This document shows positions 47,854 to 55,424 of a stretch of 64,000 nucleotides of DNA, piece by piece (position 1 is the stretch's first letter; every line of letters begins with the position of its first letter). Origin of the DNA: Natronosalvus rutilus. Its GTDB lineage: Archaea > Halobacteriota > Halobacteria > Halobacteriales > Natrialbaceae. The DNA lies in assembly GCF_024204665.1 (NCBI RefSeq), contig NZ_CP100355.1, positions 3,722,995-3,786,994 on the forward strand. Direction: 5' to 3'. The notes beneath the pieces are model-generated. The model was not told where the DNA came from, made no database searches, and was given only the letters and a program-made list of their open reading frames with translations. The position numbers and the translations under genes were made by a program.

Positions 47854-49251
47854 TCAGTCGTCCGCTTGCGCCGGTTCCGGATCGGCACTCGCTCCGGTCT
47901 CGAACGCGTCGTCCTCGAGTCGCGGGAAGTGACCGATGGTGTCCTCGCGGAACGCCTCCTCGTCGAAGGTGTAGTCCTCCTCGAAGAAGTCGACGACCGT
48001 CTTCGCGTCCTGCATCGCGTTCTTCAGGCTGGTCGAGGCCCCCGGCGAGGGCGTGATGTTGAAGATGATGTCGTCGCCGACGATCTTCGCCTCGCCCATG
48101 TCGAGGGACTTCTTCTTCGTGTCAACGATCTGCGGGCGCACGCCGCCGTAGCCTTTCGCGCGTTCGATGTCCTCGAGTTCGGCGGTCGGGACGACCTTCT
48201 GGACGTGCGGAAGGAACGACTTCGGACCGACGTCGGGGAGGTCGTAGACGAGGTTCCGGAGCACGTACGGCAGGAGGATGCGATCGGAGAGGATGTTAGC
48301 GTAGCTGGCGAACGCCGCGACGTTGAGACCGAACACGTCGAGGAAGTCCTCGACCGTCGAGAGTCGGCCACGCTCGAGCGTCGGTACAAGCTTCGCGGTC
48401 GGTCCGAAGCGGGTGATCGAGGGGTCGTGGACGTCCGCGTCGCCGTGGACCGCGGCGAAGGGGAGCTTCTTCATCTGCAGGGTGTAGACCTTGCCGTTGA
48501 GGAAGTCGCGCGCGAGGAAGAAGCTGCCCGCGATGGGGAGCAAGACCTTGTCCTCGCCGTAGCCCAGTTCCTTGGCGATCTGGAGGCTGTGTGAGCCGGC
48601 AGCGACGACCGCGACGTCGCAGTCGAACTTGCCGCGGGCCGTGTCGAGGGTGTAGCCGTCGTACGTCTCGGTCAGGTCGGTGACCTGGGTGCCCGTGAAG
48701 ACGTCGACGCTGGCCTCCTCGCGGGCGTTGTCGACCAGCGACTTGGCGACCTCGCCGTAGTCGACGACGTAGCCGTCGGGCGTCTGCAGGGCCAGCAAGT
48801 CTTTAGCGGGATCGCGACCCTCGACGACCTTCGGTTCGAGTTCGCCAATCTCCTCACGACCGATCGGGCGCAGCTTCGGAAAGAGGTCGCCGAAGCCCTC
48901 CTCGTGGTAGCGGGCATCGAGTTCGGCGACCTCGTCGTCGCCGACGCCCAGCACCATCTTCGAGCGCTTCGAGTGAATCTCGCGGTCCGGGTCGTGATGT
49001 TCGAGGTAGCCGGCCAGAATTTCGGCCCCTTCCTTGACCGTCTCGGCCTTCTCGAGGGTGTAGTTGGTCTCGATGTCTCCGAAGTGCAGGGTCTGGGAGT
49101 TGTTCGTGTGGTGAGAGTTGATCGCCGAGATTTCGGCTTCCTTCTCGAGCAGGGCGATCGACTCGATGTCGGTGAACTTCGCGGTCGTGTAGAGAAGCGA
49201 CGCGCCACTGATTCCACCGCCGACGATAACGAGGTCGTATTTGCCTGACAT
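47854..49251 (-). CDS. malate:quinone oxidoreductase-like FAD-dependent oxidoreductase
   Basis: A 465-residue flavoprotein. The FAD motif VIVGGGISGASLLYTTAKFT is at the N-terminus, followed by INSHHTNNSQTLHFGDIETN, LALQTPDGYVVDYGEVAKSL and VAVVAAGSHSLQIAKELGYG, with a late PSPGASTSLKNAMQDAKTVV. This agrees with the Mqo family, which oxidises malate to oxaloacetate and passes electrons to menaquinone at the membrane surface. Haloarchaeal members are usually annotated this way without biochemical proof. It has no transmembrane segment. It is divergent from nothing close and shares no operon. Confidence 0.82.
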   Translation of the reverse strand: MSGKYDLVIVGGGISGASLLYTTAKFTDIESIALLEKEAEISAINSHHTNNSQTLHFGDIETNYTLEKAETVKEGAEILAGYLEHHDPDREIHSKRSKMVLGVGDDEVAELDARYHEEGFGDLFPKLRPIGREEIGELEPKVVEGRDPAKDLLALQTPDGYVVDYGEVAKSLVDNAREEASVDVFTGTQVTDLTETYDGYTLDTARGKFDCDVAVVAAGSHSLQIAKELGYGEDKVLLPIAGSFFLARDFLNGKVYTLQMKKLPFAAVHGDADVHDPSITRFGPTAKLVPTLERGRLSTVEDFLDVFGLNVAAFASYANILSDRILLPYVLRNLVYDLPDVGPKSFLPHVQKVVPTAELEDIERAKGYGGVRPQIVDTKKKSLDMGEAKIVGDDIIFNITPSPGASTSLKNAMQDAKTVVDFFEEDYTFDEEAFREDTIGHFPRLEDDAFETGASADPEPAQADD

Positions 49252-49412
49252 GCGTGGTACTGGTGGTTGTCCGAACTACGGACCTGCTCCGGTTTAAGTC
49301 ATGTTTTATCGGCACGTGTGCCATCAACGATCGTCAGAAAGCGTTTCGACGATCGTAGAAGAAACGGCAATTCGTCGTTCGAACGGCCAGTCTGCTCCGA
49401 CGATCGAACAGT

Positions 49413-51260
49413 TCAGTCCCGTCCGTGCCTCGTTACGCACCGCGAGAGTCCGATCAACTCCACGGGTTCGGAGTTGTCAGGCGAGTAGACCACCATCTGC
49501 CCCTTCTCCATGTAGGGGACCTTCGACTCGAGGTCGCTCGGGATGTTGACGCTCTTGATCGCGTCCTCGTCGCCCAGGTTGAGGACGACGGTGGTGTTGA
49601 TCTGCTTGAAGACCGCATCGTGGATGTCCTGAGGGTCCTGGGTGATCAAAAAGAGCCCCAGCCGCTCCTTTCGTCCCTGTTTGGCGGCCTCGGTGAACTT
49701 CGTGATGACCTTCCGGGCCTGCACGCTGTCGGCGTCGGTGAGGAAGTTGTGCGCCTCGTCCATCCCCAGGATCAGCGGCGTCTCCTTGATCCGGTCGAAG
49801 TCCGGGTCGTTCGACAGTTTCTGGTCGATCAGCAGGCTCGAGAGCGCGAGAACGATGGCCTCCGTCGCCCGCGAATCGTTGATGTGATAGGTCGGGACGA
49901 CGCTCAGTTGCCCGGGCGCAACGAACTCTGAAATCAGGTCCGTGATCGGCCGCGCGTCCTGGTCGAACACGTCGTCGAACCCGAAGACGCGCCGCCGGAC
50001 GGCGTCGTAGGTCGCCTCGTGGACCCGACCCGACTCGTCGAGTTCTTCCCGCAGGGCCGGGTCATCGAGGAAGGATTTGAAGCCCGCGTAGCTCGCACTC
50101 GACGTTTCCCTGAAGTACCGGTCGAGCAGGTACGTGAGCCCCCCGTACTGGTTGTCGTTGAGCGACCCGCCCGAGACCAGCCACGGTCGGGAGCGACACA
50201 TCGAGAACGGGATGGTGAACTCGACTTGCTCGGCGCGGTGGTGACCCGCGGCGTAGCTTGAGTCCCCGACCTTCGGGACGAACGCCGTCGTGTCGTCGTG
50301 GCCGCCGTAGCCGATGCCCTCGCGCTCGAGGCGCCGGGCGAAGTCCTCCTCTAAATCGGGGTTGTCGTCGTGCATCTGGGCGTACTCGTCCTGGGGATCG
50401 AACTGGACGACTGCGGGCGTGACCTCCCGGCCGTCGGCCATCGGGTACCGCCGCTCCTCGGTCAAGTACTGCCGCAGGATGTTCTTCGCGCCGTGGGTCT
50501 TCCCGGAGCCCGTCCCGCCGGCGATCAGCGTGTGCCGGAAGACGAGCGGGTCGCCCGAGTCGTAGTCGTCCTTCAGCCGGTAGTCGATGGTCGGCGGCGA
50601 GGCGTTCGTGCGCACCTTCTCCCCGCCGACTGAGAGGTGACCCAGGAAGACGCCCTCCTCGGGCATCTTCAATCCGGTCTTGATCTCGTCTGTGTCGCTC
50701 GCTTCCTGGATGACCGTCTGGGGTTTGGGCACGCGGTCGGTCATCCGGCGCTTGAGTTCGCCGTCGTCGTCATAGAGGACGGCGATCGGCTCGAGTTCCG
50801 CGACGAACTTGAAGTCGGCCTCGTCGTCGGGGTCGAAGCCGCCGCCGTGCATCGCCCGCCGGGCGTGGATCTCGGTCGCGTCGTCGGCGTGATACTGCTG
50901 GGCGTACTCGAGGCCCGCGATCTGGCAGAACAGGCGCTCGCCGTCGGGGTAGCTCGCGAGGACGTACGTTCCCAGTCGAACGTCCGAGCGGTTGTCGGCA
51001 GTGACGTACGCCCGGAGGGTCGTCTCGTCGCCGTCCGTCGAGACGCGCAGGCCCTGCGAGACGCAGATGGTCCCGATACCGCTCTCCCGGCCGCGCGGTT
51101 CGACGGCGGTTCGCTCGAAGTCGCTGTCGGTCGTCCCGCGACTCGCGTCCGCTTCCGCGTTCGCGCTCGCAGACGCCGACTCCGCCGCTTCCGACTCGTC
51201 GTCGGCCGCCTCGCTCGAGGCGTCGGCGTCGAACGCCTCGAAGTCACCCAGGTCAGTCAT
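49413..51260 (-). CDS. HerA-like ATPase (DUF87/FtsK-HerA superfamily)
   Basis: A 615-residue ATPase. An acidic Ser/Ala/Glu lead of about 60 residues comes first, then a beta-barrel HAS-type domain, then a RecA-like core with the Walker A loop LIAGGTGSGKTHGAKNILR, the Walker B strand PLILGMDEAHNFLTDADSVQ and the sensor-like GLFLITQDPQDI. HerA translocates double-stranded DNA and in many archaea works with NurA, Mre11 and Rad50 in end resection. Here no nurA is adjacent, and mre11/rad50 lie about 10 kb away, so it may be one of the haloarchaeal HerA paralogues with another role. The gene is monocistronic. Confidence 0.85.
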   Translation of the reverse strand: MTDLGDFEAFDADASSEAADDESEAAESASASANAEADASRGTTDSDFERTAVEPRGRESGIGTICVSQGLRVSTDGDETTLRAYVTADNRSDVRLGTYVLASYPDGERLFCQIAGLEYAQQYHADDATEIHARRAMHGGGFDPDDEADFKFVAELEPIAVLYDDDGELKRRMTDRVPKPQTVIQEASDTDEIKTGLKMPEEGVFLGHLSVGGEKVRTNASPPTIDYRLKDDYDSGDPLVFRHTLIAGGTGSGKTHGAKNILRQYLTEERRYPMADGREVTPAVVQFDPQDEYAQMHDDNPDLEEDFARRLEREGIGYGGHDDTTAFVPKVGDSSYAAGHHRAEQVEFTIPFSMCRSRPWLVSGGSLNDNQYGGLTYLLDRYFRETSSASYAGFKSFLDDPALREELDESGRVHEATYDAVRRRVFGFDDVFDQDARPITDLISEFVAPGQLSVVPTYHINDSRATEAIVLALSSLLIDQKLSNDPDFDRIKETPLILGMDEAHNFLTDADSVQARKVITKFTEAAKQGRKERLGLFLITQDPQDIHDAVFKQINTTVVLNLGDEDAIKSVNIPSDLESKVPYMEKGQMVVYSPDNSEPVELIGLSRCVTRHGRD

Positions 51261-51503
51261 ACACTCAGGTCAACTGATGGGAGCTACAAACACGTTTCCC
51301 TCCGAACGTTCACGAGTGAAAAAGGCTCATCACGAAGAGAAGCTTCCGAGATGGGCACCACAGATACTGCGACCGCCGACTCGAACGGGGTTCGAGGGGT
51401 TCACGGATTGGTCGCGATTGAAGTACACTTATAAGTAGGTTGGTAAATACTACACTTCTCATAGTTATGCGCCGTGCGGCACTGTCGCTTCTCGATAACG
51501 GAG

Positions 51504-51517
51504 AAATCGAAAAATCG
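51504..51517 (-). terminator. T-rich terminator of the suf operon
   Basis: On the minus strand just after the sufD stop, CGATTTTTCGATTT gives a T-run as expected for intrinsic archaeal termination. Its ends pair as TCGA/TCGA around the T-run. Confidence 0.4.
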
Positions 51518-51524
51518 AACGGCG

Positions 51525-52733
51525 TTACTCGAGACGCGCCTGAATCAGGTCCTCGAGGTCCTCGCGCAGCTCGTCGACGGCGACTTCCTCGAGCACGGGC
51601 ACGAAGAAGCCCTCCACGAGCATGTTACGCGCGAGTCGCGGGGAGACCCCGCGCGAGGTCATGTAGAGCAGGTCTTCCGCGTCGATCTGGCCGACCGTCG
51701 CGGAGTGACTGGCCTCGGTGTCGTGGTTGTTGATGATGAGCTTCGGCGAGGCGTCGGCTTCGGACTCGTCGCTCAGCATCAGGGTGTTCTCGCGCTGGTA
51801 GGAACTCGTGTCCCAGGCGTCCTTGCCGACGTCCTGAACGCCCTCGTAGACCGAGCGGGCGGTGTCGTCGGTGACGCCGCGGGTCACGAGATCCGCGGTC
51901 GTGTGCTCGGCGCGGTGCCAGACCTTCGCGTCGATGTCGAAGTGCTGGTCGTCGTGGCCGAAGAAGGCGCCGACGATCTGGGTCTCCGAGGAGTCCCCGG
52001 AGAGCAAGGTCGAGGTCTCGGTCTTCGTGAGCTTCGTCCCGATGTTGCCCTCGATCCAGTTTATCGTGGCGTACGTGTCGGTCTCGCCGCGCTTGGCGCT
52101 GAAGCAGTACGAGTCCTCCGAGAGGTTCTGGAGGCTCCCGTACTGGACGTAGCTGTTCTCGCCGGCAGCAATCTCGACGATGCCGCTGTAGTACTGCTCC
52201 TCGTCGAGTTCGGTCCCGGTGGACTGGCGCTCGAGAATAGTCACCGAACTCGAGTCCTCGGTGACGACGAGCGTGTAGTTGAACAGCGATCGGGAGTGCA
52301 TCTCGGTCCGGATCGTGACGTCCTCGGCGTCGACGCCCTCTGGGACGTAGATCACGGTCCCGGTGCTGAACAGCGCCGTCGACAGCGCCGTCAGGTAGTT
52401 CTCCTGGGGATCGACGATGGAGCCGAAGTGCTCGCGCACGAGGTCCTCGTGTTCCTCGAGGGCCTCCGCCCACGGGAGCACGTCGACGTCGTCGGGACCG
52501 ACCTGGTCCTTCTCTTCGGCCGCGTTGAGCGGGTCCACGAGAGACTCGAAGTCCAGTCCGTGGAGGTTCGTCCAGTTGCGACCCGGCGTACGGATCACGT
52601 CCGGCATGTCCAGCTCATCGAGGGCGTCGAGGGCCTCGAGACGAGTCTCGAGCATCCACTCGGGTTCCTCGAGGTCCCCCGAAATTTGGCGTACCTGTTC
52701 CGGCGTCAGATTGGCGTGTACCTGCGTGCTCAT
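51525..52733 (-). CDS. sufD: Fe-S cluster assembly protein SufD
   Basis: A 402-residue SufD-type scaffold protein with a central right-handed beta-helix. Landmarks are VIYVPEGVDAEDVTI, FNYTLVVTEDSSSVTILERQ, AEHTTADLVTRGVTDDTARS (with VYEGV), NNHDTEASHSATVGQIDAED and LLYMTSRGVSPRLARNMLVE. It pairs with SufB and SufC to assemble iron-sulfur clusters. It is the last gene of sufC-sufB-sufD, following SufB with one base between the coding regions. The conserved His in the ASHSATVG motif is the SufD His thought to join the SufB-SufD cluster site. No SufS or SufU is encoded in the window. Confidence 0.93.
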   Translation of the reverse strand: MSTQVHANLTPEQVRQISGDLEEPEWMLETRLEALDALDELDMPDVIRTPGRNWTNLHGLDFESLVDPLNAAEEKDQVGPDDVDVLPWAEALEEHEDLVREHFGSIVDPQENYLTALSTALFSTGTVIYVPEGVDAEDVTIRTEMHSRSLFNYTLVVTEDSSSVTILERQSTGTELDEEQYYSGIVEIAAGENSYVQYGSLQNLSEDSYCFSAKRGETDTYATINWIEGNIGTKLTKTETSTLLSGDSSETQIVGAFFGHDDQHFDIDAKVWHRAEHTTADLVTRGVTDDTARSVYEGVQDVGKDAWDTSSYQRENTLMLSDESEADASPKLIINNHDTEASHSATVGQIDAEDLLYMTSRGVSPRLARNMLVEGFFVPVLEEVAVDELREDLEDLIQARLE

Positions 52734-52734
52734 G

Positions 52735-54165
52735 TTATCCGAGGCTTCCCTCCATCTCGAGTTCGATGAGGCGGTTGAGTTCGACCGCGTACTCGATCGG
52801 CAGTTCCTCCGTGATGGGTTCGATGAACCCGGCGACGATCATCTTCTTGGCGTCGTCGTCGTCCAGGCCGCGGCTCTGGAGGTAGAAGATGTCCTCGTCG
52901 CCGATCTTTCCGACGGTAGCCTCGTGAGCGACGTCGACCTTCGACTCCTCGATTTCCATGTACGGCATGGTGTCGGAGGTCGACTCGTTGTCGAACATCA
53001 GCGCGTCGCACTCGACGGCGGTCGAGGAATTCTCGGCGCCGTCGGCGATGTGGACGAGTCCACGGTAGTTGGTGCGGCCGCCGTCCTTCGAGATGGACTT
53101 CGACTCGATCGTCGACTTCGTGTTCGGTGCGTTGTGGTAGACCTTCGCACCGGTGTCGATGTTCTGGCCCTCGCCCGCGAACGCGATGGTGATGTGGGTG
53201 TCCGTCGCGCCGCGACCCTTGAGGATCGAACACGGGTAGAGCATCGTGGCCTTCGAGCCCATCGAGCCCGAAACCCACTCCATCGTCCCGTCGGCCTCGA
53301 CGATGGCCCGCTTCGTGTTGAGGTTGTAGGTGTTCTTCGACCAGTTCTGCACGGTGGAATACTGGACGTGTGCGCCCTCCTTGACGAAGACCTCGACGCC
53401 CCCGCTGTGGAGGTTGTGCTTCCCGTACTTCGGGGCCGAACAGCCCTCGATGTAGTGGACCTCCGAACCGGGTTCGGCGACGATGAGCGTGTGCTCGAAC
53501 TGGCCCATGCCCTCCGAATTCATCCGGAAGTACGCCTGGACCGGCATCTCGACCGTGATGTCCTCGGGGACGTAGACGAACGAGCCGCCAGACCAGACCG
53601 CGCCGTGGAGCGCGGCGAACTTGTTGTCACTCGGGGGGACGCAGGTCGTCATGAAGTGTTCCTTGACGATCTCGGGGTGCTCCTTGACCGCCTGGTCCAT
53701 GTTCATGAAGATGACGCCCTTCTCCTCCCACTGTTCTTGCATGTTCTGGTAGACGACCTCGGACTCGTACTGTGCGCCGACGCCCGAGAGCGCCTTCCGC
53801 TCGGCCTCCGGAATGCCGAGCTGCTCGAACGTGTCCTTGATGTCGTCGGGGAGTTCGTCCCAGTCGTCGACGCCTTCGCGCTTGTCGACGTCCGGGCGAA
53901 TGTAGGGGACGATTTCTTCGATGTCGAGCTCGGTCAGGTCCGGCTGTCCGGGCCAGTCCGTCGGGAGCGGCATCGCGTGGTACTGTCGAAGCGCGCGCAG
54001 GCGGCGCTCGCGCATCCAGTCGGGTTCGTCTTTGTCGTCGCTGATGAGGTTGACGACTTCTTCGGTCAACCCCTTCCCCGATTTGACGGCCGAGCGCTCT
54101 TCTTTCTTGAACTCGAACCTGGCTTCGGTGTCGGTGTCTTTGAGGTGGTCTTGTTCTGAACTCAT
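52735..54165 (-). CDS. sufB: Fe-S cluster assembly protein SufB
   Basis: A 476-residue SufB, the main scaffold subunit of the SufBCD complex. Landmarks are MRERRLRALRQYHAMPLPTD, PPSDNKFAALHGAVWSGGSF, VYVPEDITVEMPVQAYFRMN, EGCSAPKYGKHNLHSGGVEV, NTKRAIVEADGTMEWVSGSM and ATVGKIGDEDIFYLQSRGLD. The conserved Cys in EGCSAP is in the core helix region thought to accept sulfur. Length and motif order are complete. It is preceded by sufC (a gap of 61 bases) and followed at once by sufD, so the operon order is C, B, D. Confidence 0.96.
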   Translation of the reverse strand: MSSEQDHLKDTDTEARFEFKKEERSAVKSGKGLTEEVVNLISDDKDEPDWMRERRLRALRQYHAMPLPTDWPGQPDLTELDIEEIVPYIRPDVDKREGVDDWDELPDDIKDTFEQLGIPEAERKALSGVGAQYESEVVYQNMQEQWEEKGVIFMNMDQAVKEHPEIVKEHFMTTCVPPSDNKFAALHGAVWSGGSFVYVPEDITVEMPVQAYFRMNSEGMGQFEHTLIVAEPGSEVHYIEGCSAPKYGKHNLHSGGVEVFVKEGAHVQYSTVQNWSKNTYNLNTKRAIVEADGTMEWVSGSMGSKATMLYPCSILKGRGATDTHITIAFAGEGQNIDTGAKVYHNAPNTKSTIESKSISKDGGRTNYRGLVHIADGAENSSTAVECDALMFDNESTSDTMPYMEIEESKVDVAHEATVGKIGDEDIFYLQSRGLDDDDAKKMIVAGFIEPITEELPIEYAVELNRLIELEMEGSLG

Positions 54166-54226
54166 GATTGGTGTATGTAGTTGGTTGCGGCCCTGGCGTT
54201 ATGACGGTTCGCCTAGGCAGATTCGG

Positions 54227-55132
54227 TTACGCGGTCTCGTAGACCTCCTCGCGCACCCAGTCGTACCCCTTGTCCTCGAGTTGCTCGGCGAGGCTGGCGT
54301 CCCCGCTCTTGACGACCTGGCCGTCGAGCATGATGTGGACTCGGTCGGGTTTGACGTAGTCGAGGATGCGCTGGTAGTGCGTGATCTGGAGGATGCCCGT
54401 GCCCTGGTCGTCGCGCAGGGAGTTGATCCCGTTGGAGACGTCCTGGAGGCGGTCGATGTCGAGTCCGGAGTCGATCTCGTCGAGGACGGCGATTGAGGGC
54501 TCGAGAATCGCGGCCTGGAGTACTTCGTTCTGCTTTTTCTCCCCGCCGGAGAAGCCGGCGTTGAGGTAGCGGTGGGCGAACTTCTCGTCCATGTCGAGCT
54601 GTTCCATCTTCTCCCGGAGGAGGTCCTGGAACTCGGAGACGCCGATCTCGCCGTCGTCGGCGGGGCCTTCCATGGGCGACGTGGTGGGTGTGTCGTCTTC
54701 GTCCTCGTCGTCGCTCTCGCCTTCTTCGAACAGCTCTTCGCGCTCGTCGATCTTCGCGTTGAGTGCCGTCCGCAGGAAGTTCGTCATCGTGACGCCCTCG
54801 ATCTCGGCCGGGTACTGGAAGCCGAGGAAGACGCCCAGTGCCGCGCGCTCGTTGGGCTCAAGTTCGAGCAGGTTCCACGTTCGCTTGTCCTCGGGGATGT
54901 CGATCTCGTCACCGAACTCGCCCTCCTCAAGGTGGAGCAGGACCTCGCCCTCGGTGACCTCGTAGGCCGGGTGGCCGGCGACGATCTTCGAGGTCGTCGA
55001 CTTCCCGGAGCCGTTGGGGCCCATCAGAGCGTGGATCTCGCCCGAGTTGACCTCGAGGTCGACGCCGCGCAGGATCTGTTCGTCGCCCTCAGCTACTTTC
55101 GCGTGCAGATTTTTGAGTTCTAGGCGTGCCAT
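54227..55132 (-). CDS. sufC: Fe-S cluster assembly ATPase SufC
   Basis: A 301-residue ABC-type ATPase. Walker A is GPNGSGKSTTSKIVA, followed by VTEGEVLLHLEEGEFGDEID, the signature FSGGEKKQNEVLQAAILEPS, and Walker B with AVLDEIDSGLDIDRLQDVSN. A poorly conserved acidic insertion (about residues 128-162, EGESDDEDEDDTPTTSP) lies in the helical subdomain and is larger than in bacterial SufC, a common haloarchaeal elaboration. It drives SufB-SufD shape change during cluster assembly. It is the first gene of the suf operon, with the 292-base gap upstream holding its promoter. Confidence 0.95.
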   Translation of the reverse strand: MARLELKNLHAKVAEGDEQILRGVDLEVNSGEIHALMGPNGSGKSTTSKIVAGHPAYEVTEGEVLLHLEEGEFGDEIDIPEDKRTWNLLELEPNERAALGVFLGFQYPAEIEGVTMTNFLRTALNAKIDEREELFEEGESDDEDEDDTPTTSPMEGPADDGEIGVSEFQDLLREKMEQLDMDEKFAHRYLNAGFSGGEKKQNEVLQAAILEPSIAVLDEIDSGLDIDRLQDVSNGINSLRDDQGTGILQITHYQRILDYVKPDRVHIMLDGQVVKSGDASLAEQLEDKGYDWVREEVYETA

Positions 55133-55424
55133 ATGATCGGATACCTCTGTCGTCTCGAGAGTGGGGCGTGAGCCTGATAATGGTTTCGTATCTGAGTGGA
55201 TGATGTGCCGATTTGAGAAGATAATTTCCTGAAAGAGAAAGGACTGGCAGGGGGCGAGAACGTCCGTATCCGTTCTGGAACGCGGGGCCCGACGCTGTAT
55301 TAGCCGAGCACGGTAAGTACACCGTCGTTCGCATAACTGGTAACCGAACGGGCTAGCATATTCGTCGCACCCGCACGGCGTGTCCTGACCCCGGTCTCGT
55401 TCGAGACGATGATGCCCCCGGAAC

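Noticed and set aside
46308..47888. 526-codon minus-strand open frame opposite the sequon-rich gene
   Set aside because: Its Gly/Ser/Val/Phe repeats are simply the reverse complement of the sequon repeat.
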